From NCBI RefSeq assembly GCF_001544755.2, contig NZ_FCOF02000020.1, forward strand, positions 50,290 through 114,289: a stretch of 64,000 nucleotides of DNA, read 5' to 3'. Under the pieces are notes generated by a model. That model was not told the DNA's origin. It saw only the letters and a list, made by a program, of their open reading frames with translations, and ran no database searches. Numbering within the stretch: the first letter of the stretch is position 1; each line of letters opens with the position of its first letter. This DNA is from Caballeronia catudaia. Its GTDB lineage: Bacteria > Pseudomonadota > Gammaproteobacteria > Burkholderiales > Burkholderiaceae. Shown piece after piece: positions 32,874 through 42,130 of the stretch. The position numbers were made by a program, and so were the translations under genes.

Positions 32874-33209
32874 GTTGGGTTCCTCTCAGAAGCTGCGAAG
32901 CCAGGCACATCGACAGGGATGCCGCGACCTTTGGAGGCGCTGCATCGGACAGGAAACCGCGGGCCGCGCGAACGGCCGTGCGTCAAACCGGCGACAGCAT
33001 GCCGCGGCATTCCGGGCGCCCTGGCGCGCTCATCGCGCGCGAGCCGGCAACCGCTGCCGTTCACGCCGGTGGAAACGCACCGTGGACGCCCTGAAAGGCG
33101 CACCGGACAAGGCTCTCGCGCGCTGCCCGTGTGTCGGTGGAGCTTGGCGTGCGTGCTACCATTGTTCGCTAATGTGTATTCATCCATCCCGTCATTCGAT
33201 CGAGCATCA
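32874..33209. promoter_or_regulatory. Divergent ppc-hemC intergenic region
   Basis: A gap of 336 bp that must carry promoters for both genes. It is GC-rich over most of its length and turns AT-rich only at 33160-33210, just before hemC. No repeat, hairpin or clear promoter boxes were seen. Confidence 0.4.
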
Positions 33210-34217
33210 ATGAATTCCGAGACGCATTCCACGACACCGCCCGCAAGCATCACGATCGCTTCGCGGGAAAGCCGGCTTGCAATGTGGCAGGCCGAGCATG
33301 TGCGGTGTGCGCTGCACAAATTATATCCATCTTGCGACGTGAAAATCCTCGGAATGACGACGCGCGGCGATCAGATTCTCGATCGCACGTTGTCGAAGGT
33401 CGGCGGCAAGGGTCTCTTCGTGAAGGAGCTCGAAGCCGCGCTCGCGGATGGCCGCGCCGATCTCGCCGTGCATTCGCTCAAAGACGTACCGATGGAGCTG
33501 CCCGAAGGCTTCGCGCTCGGCGCCATTCTGGAGCGTGAAGATCCGCGCGATGCGTTCGTGTCGCCAGAATACGCATCGCTGGAAGCGTTGCCGGCGGGAA
33601 GCGTCGTCGGCACGTCCAGCTTGCGCCGCGAGGCGATGATCCGCTCGCGCTTTCCGCATCTCGACGTGCGTCCGCTGCGCGGCAATCTCGACACGCGGCT
33701 CGGCAAGCTCGATCGCGGCGAGTACGCGGCGATCATTCTCGCGGCGGCTGGTTTGAAGCGCCTCGGTCTCGAAGCGCGCATCCGGGCGCTGCTCGATCCG
33801 GCGGACAGTCTGCCGGCGGCGGGGCAGGGCGCGCTCGGCATCGAGATTCGCGCCGATCGCGCGGACATGGCCGCATGGCTCGCGCCGTTGCACGATGAAG
33901 CCACCGCGCTCGCGGTCGAAGCGGAACGCGCGGTGTCGCGCGCGCTCGGCGGCAGTTGCGAAGTGCCGCTCGCCGCGCACGCTGTCTGGCGCGACGGCGC
34001 GCTGCATCTGCGCGGCGCGGTGTCGATGCCCGATGGCCGTCGCGTGTTGCGTGCCGAAGAGACCGTCCGTTCGCCCGATCTCGCCGGCGCGCTCGCGCTC
34101 GGCAAGCGCGTATCGGCGGATCTCGAAGCGCAGGGCGCGATCGACATCGTCAATGCGCTCACGACGATGAGCCGCACGGACGGCCCGAACACCTCGCCCT
34201 CGGGGCCGAAGTCCTGA
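33210..34217 (+). CDS. hemC: Porphobilinogen deaminase (hydroxymethylbilane synthase)
   Basis: Polymerises four porphobilinogens to hydroxymethylbilane in tetrapyrrole synthesis. It has 335 residues. The N-terminal domain begins ITIASRESRLAMWQAEHV. KGLFVKELEAALADGRADLAVHSLKDVPMELP and RRAMIRSRFPHLDVRPLRGNLDTRLGKLD-like stretches are conserved. The dipyrromethane cofactor cysteine is Cys250 in ALGGSCEVPLA. The ATG at 33210 is the first that gives the family start. The stop overlaps the hemD start (TGATG). Confidence 0.96.
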   Translation: MNSETHSTTPPASITIASRESRLAMWQAEHVRCALHKLYPSCDVKILGMTTRGDQILDRTLSKVGGKGLFVKELEAALADGRADLAVHSLKDVPMELPEGFALGAILEREDPRDAFVSPEYASLEALPAGSVVGTSSLRREAMIRSRFPHLDVRPLRGNLDTRLGKLDRGEYAAIILAAAGLKRLGLEARIRALLDPADSLPAAGQGALGIEIRADRADMAAWLAPLHDEATALAVEAERAVSRALGGSCEVPLAAHAVWRDGALHLRGAVSMPDGRRVLRAEETVRSPDLAGALALGKRVSADLEAQGAIDIVNALTTMSRTDGPNTSPSGPKS

Positions 34218-36328
34218 TGGCGGGCGAGCGCCGCGCCATCGTCGTCGTCACGCGTCCGGGCGGACAGTCGTCCGCGTTGCTCGCGCTGCTGACGAACGCC
34301 GGATTCGGTACGCTGGAATTTCCGCTCATCGACATCGCGCCCGTCGACGACGACGCGCCGCTGCGCGCCGCGCTCGACGAGCTTTATCTGCCGCCGAACG
34401 CGGCTGGCCCCGAACGCTACGCGCTCGTCGTGTTCGTGTCGCCGAATGCGATCGATCATGCGTTCAGCCGGCTCGGCGCGCCGTGGCCCGTAGATCTGCC
34501 CGTCGCGGTCGTCGGTCCCGGCTCGGTCGCGGCGCTCGCGCGCCAGGGCGTGCACGGGCCTTCGCATCGCGTGATCAGCCCGTCGACGGAAGATGCCGAT
34601 CCGCGCTTCGATTCCGAAGCGCTCTATGCGGCCATCGAAGCGCATTTCGGCACGACCGGTCTGAAAGGCAAGCGCGTACTGATCGTGCGTGGCGACGGCG
34701 GCCGCGAATGGCTCGCGGAGCGGCTCGCCGAAGCGGGCGCGAAGGTCGAGAAGGCGACGGCGTATCGCCGCGTGCTGCCCGAACCGTCGATGCAGAAATG
34801 GGAGCGCATCCACGCGCTGCTGGCGGGCGAGCCCCAGGCGTGGCTTTTGACCAGCTCGGAAGGCGTGCGCAATCTCGCCGAGCTCGCGCACGAACATCTC
34901 ACCGCCGACGAAATCGCGCGCCTGAAGCGCGCGCCGCTCGTGTGCCCGCATCCGCGCATCGCCGAAGCCGCGCGGGGAGCGGGTTTTGATAGGATTACGG
35001 TGTCCGGCGCGGGCGACGAACGCATCGCACATTCGCTGGCAGCGCTGTTCCCGGCCGTAGTAGAAACGCAACGCGATTCGGAGGCTCACGCACGAGCGAG
35101 CGCATCGAGTTCGATCCAGGGTTCGATCCATTCGACATCCGCGCCGACGGACGCCAATCCGGCCACCGCGCCGGCTCACCAAACGGCCTATGAAACGGCT
35201 CAATCACGCATGACTGATTCGAACGATTCCAAGAAAGCTTCACCTCAGCCGAACGTGACACCGCCTTTGCCGCCGAACACGCCGTTCACGCCTTTCGAGC
35301 AGCAGAAGCGTCGCGGCGGCGTGGGCATCGTGTTGTTGTGGCTCGTCGTCGTCATTCTGGCGGTGGCCGCGGGCGCTGGCGCGTTCGTGCTGAACCGCAA
35401 GTTCGACCGCGCCGGCGCGCAACTGTCGCAACGTGTCGCCCAAGCCGACGAGCAGAACGCCGATCTGCGCGCGAAGGCCGATCAGGCCGCGAGCGCGACC
35501 ACCGCGCTCAACACGCAGATCATCCAGCTCCAAGGCAAGCTCGCCGACGCCGAAGCGCACAGCCAGGCGCTGCAGCAGCAGTATCAGGATCTCGCGAGCA
35601 ATCGCGACGACTGGACCGTCGCCGAAGTCGAGCAGATTCTGTCGAGCGCGAGCCAGCAGTTGCAACTGACCGGCAATGTGCAGCTTGCGCTTTTCGCGCT
35701 GCAAAGCGCCGACGAGCGCCTTGCTTCGACCACCGGCCCGCAAGTGGTGGCGATCCGCAAGGCGATCGCGGCGGACATCGACAAGCTCAAGTCCGCGCCC
35801 ACCACCGATCTCACCGGTCTCGCGATCAAGCTCGACACGGCCATCGACCAGATCGGCCAGTTGCCGCTTGCCGGCGAAGCGCCGATCGCGCCCGCCCGCG
35901 CGCAGGCCGCCAAGCCCGCCGATAGCGCATCGATTGCGGCGGCGACCGGCGAGCCGCGCTGGAAGGTGCTGTGGCGTCAGATCACGAGCGGCATCGGCCA
36001 GCAGTTGTCGAGCCTCGTATCGGTGCGGCGCATCGACAGCGCGGACGCCATGCTCACATCGCCCGATCAGGGTTACTTCGTGCGCGAGAACGTGAAGCTG
36101 CGCCTTTTGTCCGCGCGCCTGTCGCTGCTCTCGCGCAGCGAGCCGACGCTCAAGTCGGACCTGCACGCCGCCGACGCCGCGCTCGCGCGCTACTTCGACG
36201 CATCGTCCAAAAAAGTGCAGGCCGTGCGCGATCTCGTGAAGCAGGTCGATCAGGCGTCGCTCGCCGTCGCCGTGCCGAATCTGAACGCGAGCCTTGCCGC
36301 CGTCCATCAGTTCAAGCGAGGCGGATGA
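34217..36328 (+). CDS. hemD: Fused uroporphyrinogen-III synthase / HemX membrane protein
   Basis: One open frame of 703 residues. Residues about 1-275 form HemD (VVTRPGGQSSALLALLTNAGF, FVSPNAIDHAF, VLIVRGDGGREWLAERL, WLLTSSEGVRNL), which closes hydroxymethylbilane to uroporphyrinogen III. A low-complexity linker covers about 285-335. HemX then begins with a membrane helix (GGVGIVLLWLVVVILAVAAGAGAFVL, about 370-395), a coiled coil and a periplasmic domain. HemX is of uncertain function. No stop or start separates the two parts. This fusion is known from Burkholderia relatives. The gene overlaps hemC by 1 nt and hemY by 4 nt. Confidence 0.93.
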   Translation: MAGERRAIVVVTRPGGQSSALLALLTNAGFGTLEFPLIDIAPVDDDAPLRAALDELYLPPNAAGPERYALVVFVSPNAIDHAFSRLGAPWPVDLPVAVVGPGSVAALARQGVHGPSHRVISPSTEDADPRFDSEALYAAIEAHFGTTGLKGKRVLIVRGDGGREWLAERLAEAGAKVEKATAYRRVLPEPSMQKWERIHALLAGEPQAWLLTSSEGVRNLAELAHEHLTADEIARLKRAPLVCPHPRIAEAARGAGFDRITVSGAGDERIAHSLAALFPAVVETQRDSEAHARASASSSIQGSIHSTSAPTDANPATAPAHQTAYETAQSRMTDSNDSKKASPQPNVTPPLPPNTPFTPFEQQKRRGGVGIVLLWLVVVILAVAAGAGAFVLNRKFDRAGAQLSQRVAQADEQNADLRAKADQAASATTALNTQIIQLQGKLADAEAHSQALQQQYQDLASNRDDWTVAEVEQILSSASQQLQLTGNVQLALFALQSADERLASTTGPQVVAIRKAIAADIDKLKSAPTTDLTGLAIKLDTAIDQIGQLPLAGEAPIAPARAQAAKPADSASIAAATGEPRWKVLWRQITSGIGQQLSSLVSVRRIDSADAMLTSPDQGYFVRENVKLRLLSARLSLLSRSEPTLKSDLHAADAALARYFDASSKKVQAVRDLVKQVDQASLAVAVPNLNASLAAVHQFKRGG

Positions 36329-37530
36329 TGACGATTCGTGGACTCATCTGGCTCGCGCTGCTGTTCGCCGTCGCGGTGATCGTCGCGACCGTCGGCGGTT
36401 TCAACGGCGGACAGATTCTGCTCGTGATGCCGCCGTACCGCGTGGACGTGTCGCTCAACCTGTTCGTGGTGGCGCTCGTCGTGCTGTTCATCGTGCTCTA
36501 CGGCATCATTCGCGCGGTGCGCGGCGTGTGGAAAATGCCTTCGCGCGTCGCCGCATACCGCGCGCGTAGCAAGCTCGCGAAGGCGAATGCTTCGTTGCGC
36601 GATGCGATCGGGCATCTGTACGCCGGGCGTTTCTCGAAGGCCGAGAAAGCGGCGCGCGATGCGCTTTCCGCCGACGCCAACAAGGGCGCGGCGGGGCTCA
36701 TCGGCGCGAACGCGGCGCATCGTCTGCACGAGTACGCGCGCCGCGACGAATGGCTCGGGCAGGTTGCCGGCGCGGACTGGCAGGACGCGCGCCTGATGGC
36801 GACCGCCGACATGCGCGCCGATGGCCGCGACGCCGACGGCGCACTCGTCGCGCTCACCGAGATGCAGGCGCAGGGCGGCCGGCGCATCCACGCGCAGCAG
36901 ATCGCGCTGCGCGCGCAGCAGCAGTTGAAGAACTGGGGCGAGGTGCTGAAGCTCGTGCGCATGCTGGAAAAGCGCGAGGCGCTGCATCCGGCGGTCGCGG
37001 TGCGGCTGCGTCAGGTGGCGGCGGAAAACCTGCTGCGCGACCGGCGTCACAATCCGGATGCGCTGCTCGAACTGTGGCAGTCGCTCTCGGTGGCGGAGCG
37101 CCAGTCGCCGCGTCTCGCCGACCTCGCCGCCGAATTGCTGATCGCGCTCGATCGCCGCGCGGAGGCGAAGAAGATCGTCGAGGATGCGCTCGCGCACAAC
37201 TGGGACGCGCGCCTCTTGCGGCGCTATCCGGATTGCGTCGTCGGCGGCGATGCCTTCCCGCTGATCCAGCGCGCCGAAGCGTGGCAGAAGGAGCGCACCG
37301 AAGACGCCGATCTGCTCTTCACGCTCGGGCGGCTGTGCCTGCATCAACAGCTGTGGGGCAAGGCGCAAGCGTTCCTCGAATCGGCGCTCAAGCTCGCCGA
37401 TACCGAAAACAACGAGCCGCTCAAGATCCGCACGCATCGCGCGCTTGCCCGTCTGCACGAGCAACTGGGTGACCCGGAGAAGGCGGCGGAGCATTACCGC
37501 GCGAGCGCGCTGGCGATGAACATCGTCTGA
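36325..37530 (+). CDS. hemY: HemY-type inner-membrane TPR protein
   Basis: A 401-residue protein with two N-terminal membrane helices (LIWLALLFAVAVIVATVGGF and LNLFVVALVVLFIVLYGIIRAV), then TPR-like helices in the cytoplasm (DAIGHLYAGRFSKAEKAARDAL, ADLLFTLGRLCLHQQLWGKAQAFLESALKLA). The name follows the gammaproteobacterial hemCDXY order; it is unrelated to protoporphyrinogen oxidase. It probably scaffolds late tetrapyrrole enzymes, but this is not settled for the family. Two adjacent ATGs (36325, 36328) are possible starts, overlapping the hemDX stop. A terminator follows. Confidence 0.9.
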   Translation: MMTIRGLIWLALLFAVAVIVATVGGFNGGQILLVMPPYRVDVSLNLFVVALVVLFIVLYGIIRAVRGVWKMPSRVAAYRARSKLAKANASLRDAIGHLYAGRFSKAEKAARDALSADANKGAAGLIGANAAHRLHEYARRDEWLGQVAGADWQDARLMATADMRADGRDADGALVALTEMQAQGGRRIHAQQIALRAQQQLKNWGEVLKLVRMLEKREALHPAVAVRLRQVAAENLLRDRRHNPDALLELWQSLSVAERQSPRLADLAAELLIALDRRAEAKKIVEDALAHNWDARLLRRYPDCVVGGDAFPLIQRAEAWQKERTEDADLLFTLGRLCLHQQLWGKAQAFLESALKLADTENNEPLKIRTHRALARLHEQLGDPEKAAEHYRASALAMNIV

Positions 37531-37557
37531 TACGCAACGCTTCGGGCGTTTCGACGA

Positions 37558-37598
37558 AAGAGCCGCATGACGAACGTTCATGCGGCTCTTTCTTTTTC
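37558..37598 (+). terminator. Rho-independent terminator of the hem operon
   Basis: A 12-bp stem AGAGCCGCATGA/TCATGCGGCTCT, loop CGAACGT, then TTCTTTTTC. It lies 28 nt after the hemY stop. Confidence 0.92.
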
Positions 37599-37728
37599 GG
37601 CGCGGGTTTTGCGCTGTCTGTACGCCAGCGCACGGCTATTGATCGGATTACATGATCTAGTTCGTCTCTAACAATTTGAATGATGGCGCGCGCATTCGCT
37701 GGTCGCTGCCATCGGACACGGAGGCGCA

Positions 37729-39306
37729 GTGAAACGACGGCTTCATACGTTCATCGGACTCGCGCTCGCTGTCTTTCTGTCGTGGCCCGATACATCGCAC
37801 TATTTCGCGCAGGGCGTCATCACCAGCGCGCCGTGGACCGGCACCTGGGCGGCCTCGCCCGACGTCACGGGCGATCCCGGCTTCAACAACCAGACGATCC
37901 GCCACATCGTGCATACGAGCATCGGCGGCACGGCGGCGCGGTTGACATTTTCCAACCTTTTCGGCGCGCAGCCGGTCACGCTGGGCGACGTGCATATTGC
38001 TCGCCGTGCGAGCGGCGCGCGCACGATCGCCGGCACCGATAAGCCGGTGAGGTTCAATGGGCAGCCGTATGTGACGATTGCCGCGGGCGGCACGGTGCAA
38101 AGCGATGCCGTCGCGTTCGAGGTGCCGGCCCTCGCGGACCTCGCCATCAGCTTCCATGTTCCGTCGAAGACGCCGCCGCGCTCGACCGGCCACATGCAGG
38201 GCTTGCAGGACAACTACATCGCGCCCGGCGACGTCAGCGCCGACACCGAGTTCAAGGCCGGCGTCGTGAACGCGGCGGGCGAGCAGTCGTACTACTTTCT
38301 GACTGCCGTCGACGTGATGAACGCCGCTGCGACGGGCGCGATCGTGACGTTCGGCGCGTCGCTCACGGATGGCTTCGCGTCCACGCCCAACACGAACCGC
38401 CGCTGGCCGAACCGGCTCGCGGAGCGGCTGAACCGTGCGGGCATGACGGTCGGCGTGCTGAATCAGGGCATCAGCGGAAACAATCTCTTCACGGACAGCA
38501 ACGGCCAGGCCGGCTTGACGCGCTTTGCCCGCGACGTGCTCGGACAGACCAACGTGAAGTGGGTGATCATTTCCGACGACGCGGTGAACAATCTCATCAG
38601 CGGCGATCCACCGGCCGCGCAGCGGATCATGGACGCCTATCAGCAACTCGTGTGGCAGGCGAATCAGGCGCACGTGATGGCGGTCTGCTCGACGCTCACG
38701 CCCATCGAAGGCCTGGATGCATGGACGCCTGACATCGAGAACACGCGCCAGACGGTAAACGCCTTCCTGCGCGATCAGAAAAGCAGCGGTTGCGACGCCG
38801 TGCTCGATCAGGCCGCGGCGCTGGGCGATCCGCCGGGCAGCGGCAATTCCTCCGCCTTCGTGCGGCTCTACAACAGCGGCGACGATCTGCATCCGAACGA
38901 CGCGGGCATGCAGGCGATCGCCAATGCAGCCGACCTGTCGTGGTTCTCCGCGCTGCCGCGAATCAGTTCGGCGAGCGCGTGCGGCCGCCTCTCGATGGGT
39001 GAGGGCATGGCGATGGGCGGATCGCTTCCGGCGTGCAGCGGCAACGTGCAGTTGAACGTGCAGGGAGACGGCTATCTCGTCGCGGTGCTGAACGGCACGG
39101 CGATCTGGTCATCGAAGGTGAGCGGCACGCCGGGCGTCGAGTTGCGCATGCAGGAGGACGGCAATCTGGCCATGTACGACAGCAATGGCGCGATGGTCTG
39201 GCAGACGCGCACCAACGTTCCCGGCTCGTACGCGTTGATTCAGAAGGACGGGCATCTCGTCATCTATTCGCCGCAGGGCACGGCGCTGTGGTCGAGCGCG
39301 GGTTGA
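37729..39306 (+). CDS. Secreted SGNH/GDSL hydrolase with C-terminal bulb-type lectin domain
   Basis: A 525-residue protein with an N-terminal signal (FIGLALAVFLSWPDTSHYFAQG). A jelly-roll-like region covers about 35-200. The SGNH domain follows, with nucleophile Ser211 in TFGASLTDG, Gly in NQGISGNNL, and the Asp-His pair in DDLHPNDAG. At about 420-525 is a B-lectin (mannose-binding bulb lectin) domain with QxDxN-type repeats (LRMQEDGNLAMYDSNGAMVW, IQKDGHLVIYSPQGTALW). It is probably an extracellular esterase targeted to a polysaccharide. It is monocistronic after the hem terminator. The substrate is unknown. Confidence 0.85.
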   Translation: MKRRLHTFIGLALAVFLSWPDTSHYFAQGVITSAPWTGTWAASPDVTGDPGFNNQTIRHIVHTSIGGTAARLTFSNLFGAQPVTLGDVHIARRASGARTIAGTDKPVRFNGQPYVTIAAGGTVQSDAVAFEVPALADLAISFHVPSKTPPRSTGHMQGLQDNYIAPGDVSADTEFKAGVVNAAGEQSYYFLTAVDVMNAAATGAIVTFGASLTDGFASTPNTNRRWPNRLAERLNRAGMTVGVLNQGISGNNLFTDSNGQAGLTRFARDVLGQTNVKWVIISDDAVNNLISGDPPAAQRIMDAYQQLVWQANQAHVMAVCSTLTPIEGLDAWTPDIENTRQTVNAFLRDQKSSGCDAVLDQAAALGDPPGSGNSSAFVRLYNSGDDLHPNDAGMQAIANAADLSWFSALPRISSASACGRLSMGEGMAMGGSLPACSGNVQLNVQGDGYLVAVLNGTAIWSSKVSGTPGVELRMQEDGNLAMYDSNGAMVWQTRTNVPGSYALIQKDGHLVIYSPQGTALWSSAG

Positions 39307-39338
39307 CCGGCACGGGCCGCGGCACGACCTGACGCGGA

Positions 39339-39662
39339 TCAGTACGTGGGAACCGCGGGATCGACCTGACGCGACCATGCATCGATGCCGCCGTACAGGT
39401 TGAACATCTGCGTGAAGCCGCGCGATTCCAGGAACATCGCCACCTGAGCGCTACGCGCGCCGTGATGACAGATGCAGACGATCTGCGCTTCGTCGTCGAG
39501 CTCCTCGCTGCGCGCGGGGATATCGCGCATCGGAATCGACACGATGTTCGCCATCTGCGCCGTCTGGATCTCCCAGGGCTCGCGCACGTCGAGCAGAACG
39601 GGAGCGGGGCGCGAAGCATCCGCGAGCCACGCGGCGAGTTCGGGTGCGGTGAGGTTTTGCAT
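39339..39662 (-). CDS. Single-domain rhodanese
   Basis: A 107-residue cytosolic sulfurtransferase-like protein. It has VLLDVREPWEIQTAQM, the active loop CHHGARS with the catalytic Cys, and MFNLYGGIDAWSRQVD (CH2B-like end). GlpE-like proteins transfer sulfane sulfur to cyanide or thiols. It is placed 53 nt downstream of the isoaspartyl-methyltransferase-like gene on the same strand, probably one transcript. Confidence 0.92.
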   Translation of the reverse strand: MQNLTAPELAAWLADASRPAPVLLDVREPWEIQTAQMANIVSIPMRDIPARSEELDDEAQIVCICHHGARSAQVAMFLESRGFTQMFNLYGGIDAWSRQVDPAVPTY

Positions 39663-39715
39663 GGGGATTCCGGCAAGACGCGCGATGACCGGCCAGCCGG
39701 CACCGCGCTTTCGGC

Positions 39716-40369
39716 TTAGAACTTGAAAAGCGAAGGATGCACCGCGTTTTTCAGCGGCGCGACGAGCGTTTCGAACACATCCGACACGCGGAACTGTTTT
39801 TCATCCACGCGCGTGATGATCTGCGCCTTCATGACCGGCGCCGCGCCGACGAACGCCGCGATGCGCCCGCCGATCTTCAGTTGTTCCAGAAATTCCTGCG
39901 GAATGACCGGCAGCCCGCCCGACACGCAGATCACGTCATAGGGCGCGCCCTGATTCCAGCCACGCGCGCCGTCGCCGGTGATCACGTCCACGTTCGTCAC
40001 GCCGTTCGCCGCGAGATTCTGCTTCGCGAAATCGGCGAGTTCCGGCGCGATTTCGACCGTCCTCACGCTGCGGCCGAGATGCGCGAGCAGCGCCGCCATG
40101 TAGCCGGAACCCGTGCCGATTTCCAGCACGGTTTCGCCCTTGTGCACCGCGAGCTCTTGCAGGACGCGCGCTTCGACCTTGGGCGCGAGCATGCGCTCGC
40201 CGCCGGGCAGCGGAATTTCGAGGTCCGCGAAAGCGATGTTGCGGTACGCGGCGGGAACGAAGTTCTCGCGCTTGACCATCGCGAGCAGGTTCAGCACGTC
40301 CTGGTCCAGCACTTCCCACGGACGAATCTGTTGCTCGATCATGTTGAAACGCGCTTGCTCGATGTTCAT
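39716..40369 (-). CDS. Protein-L-isoaspartate O-methyltransferase family protein
   Basis: A 217-residue protein of the Pcm family. It begins MNIEQARFNMIEQQIRPWEV and has PKVEARVLQELAVHKGETVLEIGTGSGYMAALLAHLG (SAM motif I) and ARGWNQGAPYDVICVSGGLPVIPQEFLEQLKIGGRI. The VLEIGTGSGYMAA motif is diagnostic. True PIMTs repair isoaspartate. This short branch, which pairs with a rhodanese in Burkholderiales, lacks the usual GYGD motif, so its substrate may differ. The ATG at 40369 gives the family start. Confidence 0.87.
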   Translation of the reverse strand: MNIEQARFNMIEQQIRPWEVLDQDVLNLLAMVKRENFVPAAYRNIAFADLEIPLPGGERMLAPKVEARVLQELAVHKGETVLEIGTGSGYMAALLAHLGRSVRTVEIAPELADFAKQNLAANGVTNVDVITGDGARGWNQGAPYDVICVSGGLPVIPQEFLEQLKIGGRIAAFVGAAPVMKAQIITRVDEKQFRVSDVFETLVAPLKNAVHPSLFKF

Positions 40370-40504
40370 GTTCTGTGTGCGTAATGACGGCCGGAGGGCG
40401 ACCGGAGCGGACGGCATCGCGGCCGGATGCGGGGCAGGAAAACTCCGCGATTGTAGCAAAAGGACGGGTTTTGCCGCCCGTTTCGCGCGCCGCGCCCGAT
40501 GCGC

Positions 40505-41125
40505 CTAATGCGGCAGCCGGATATCGAACTTGTAGGTGACGAGGCGCGCGAGCAGGATGAACGCCGTCGACGCGAGCACGTTGTAGATCGTGTCGACGTC
40601 GAGCCGCTCGAGCCCGAGATAGATCCAGCAGCCGGCGAACGCGCAGACCGCGTAGGGGCGCGAGTCGCGCAGGATCAGCGGGATTTCGTTGCAGAGCACG
40701 TCGCGCAGGACGCCGCCGAACACGCCGGTCACGACGCCCATCATCGTCGCGGTGAAGGCGGGCATCTGCGCGTCGAGCGCGATCGACGTGCCCGAGACGC
40801 TGAAGAGGCCGAGCCCGATCGCATCGGTGACGAGCAGCGCGCGCTGATCGAAGAGACGCGAGGTCACGCGCAGGAAGAGCGGCGCGAAGATCGCCATCGC
40901 GAAGATGAAGAGCACGTAATCCTGATGCTCGACCCAGTAGAACGGGCGGCGCGAGAGCAGCACGTCGCGCACCGTGCCGCCGCCGAACGCGGTGACGAGC
41001 GCGACGAGAAACGCGCCGACCGCGTCGAGCCGGCGTTTGCGGGCTTCGAGGAGTCCGGAGAAGGCGTACGCGAAAATCGCGAGCGCCTCCATGATGGCTA
41101 TGGCGAGGTTGAGTCTAGGATGCAC
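40505..41125 (-). CDS. UPF0126/TRIC-family membrane channel protein
   Basis: A 206-residue protein with about seven membrane helices arranged as two repeats. Each repeat has the conserved glycine-rich motif (AFGGGTVRDVLLSRRPFYWV and GVFGGVLRDVLCNEIPLILR). The family forms trimeric cation channels related to TRIC; its physiological role in bacteria is not fixed. It overlaps by 11 nt with the upstream Smr-domain gene on the same strand. Confidence 0.92.
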   Translation of the reverse strand: MHPRLNLAIAIMEALAIFAYAFSGLLEARKRRLDAVGAFLVALVTAFGGGTVRDVLLSRRPFYWVEHQDYVLFIFAMAIFAPLFLRVTSRLFDQRALLVTDAIGLGLFSVSGTSIALDAQMPAFTATMMGVVTGVFGGVLRDVLCNEIPLILRDSRPYAVCAFAGCWIYLGLERLDVDTIYNVLASTAFILLARLVTYKFDIRLPH

Positions 41126-41954
41126 TGTCCGGCCCCGGATCTGAGTTCGTCGCGGGGCCTTTGTGCGGCGTCTTGTCCTGCGGATGATTGTGATGCCGCG
41201 GCGCGCCGCCCGGCTGCAGCAGCACGAGCACCGCGCCCGCGCCGCCGTCGTGCGGCCGGGCCTGGCAGAACGCGATCACCTCCGACTTCTGCACGAGCCA
41301 CGCGCGCACCTTGCCCTTCAGCACCGGCGCCTTGCCGATGGACCCGAGCCCCTTGCCATGAATCACGCGCAGGCAACGCAAACCGCGCTTCACGGCTTCG
41401 CGGATGAACTCCGCGAGCGCCTCGCGCGCTTCCTCGCGACGCATGCCGTGCAGATCGAGCTGCGCCTGCACGATCCACGCGCCGCGCCGCAGCTTCCTCA
41501 CGACTTCCTGACTGATGCCGGGACGGCAGTAGGACAGTGTTTCATCGACATCGAGCAGGCTTTCCGGGTCGTATTCGTCGGACAGCGCTTCCTGCAACAC
41601 GGCTTCCTCGTCGCGGCGGCTTTGCAGCGGCTCGGGCGGCGGCGGCACGCGCGTGAGGGTCGTGCGCGGCGGCGTCTTGAGGGGCTCGACTTCGCCGATC
41701 GCGCGGCGGAACTCGTCGGCATCCGCGACGGCTTCGCGTTGCGCGCGCGCCGCCGCCACGCGCTGCACTTCGCGTTTTTCGGCATCGGCCTTCAGCGCGC
41801 TTTTCAGCGATGACAGCCCCGAGAGGCCATCGCGCTTCACTGCCGCGGCGAGCTCGCGCGCGTCGGCCGGTTTGCTTGCGGCGGGGGCGACAGGGCGCGG
41901 CACAGGTTTTTGCCGGGCTTTCGGGTCGTTGGGGTGAGGAAGATTCTTCGGCAT
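41115..41954 (-). CDS. Smr-domain protein (SmrA/B-like putative endonuclease)
   Basis: A 279-residue protein with a charged N-terminal half. The C-terminal Smr domain is marked by QAQLDLHGMRREEAREALAEFIREAVKRGLRCLRVIHGKGLGS (LDLHG and HGKG), with the KVRAWL and GAVLVLL ends. Smr domains have nicking or RNA-cleaving activity in studied members; E. coli SmrB acts at collided ribosomes. The start ATG at 41954 was chosen because the longer frame reads into trxB antisense sequence. Confidence 0.88.
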   Translation of the reverse strand: MPKNLPHPNDPKARQKPVPRPVAPAASKPADARELAAAVKRDGLSGLSSLKSALKADAEKREVQRVAAARAQREAVADADEFRRAIGEVEPLKTPPRTTLTRVPPPPEPLQSRRDEEAVLQEALSDEYDPESLLDVDETLSYCRPGISQEVVRKLRRGAWIVQAQLDLHGMRREEAREALAEFIREAVKRGLRCLRVIHGKGLGSIGKAPVLKGKVRAWLVQKSEVIAFCQARPHDGGAGAVLVLLQPGGAPRHHNHPQDKTPHKGPATNSDPGPDSAS

Positions 41955-42130
41955 CGTTCGGCCAGCGGAAATCGTCGGAATCGGGTTCACGCGGGTTTCA
42001 AGCGCGGCGCGCCGGAACAAAAACGGGCCAGCGGCGCGAACCGTGGCCCGTTGTCGACAGCGCGTTTTACGCGAGATGGCCGATGTCCATTTTACCGGCT
42101 CGTCGCGTGTCGCCGGCCTCGAAAGATCGA

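Noticed and set aside
29868..33209. Apparent 1,100-residue extension upstream of hemC in the same frame
   Set aside because: It is antisense to ppc. HemC begins at 33210 with the family-typical start.
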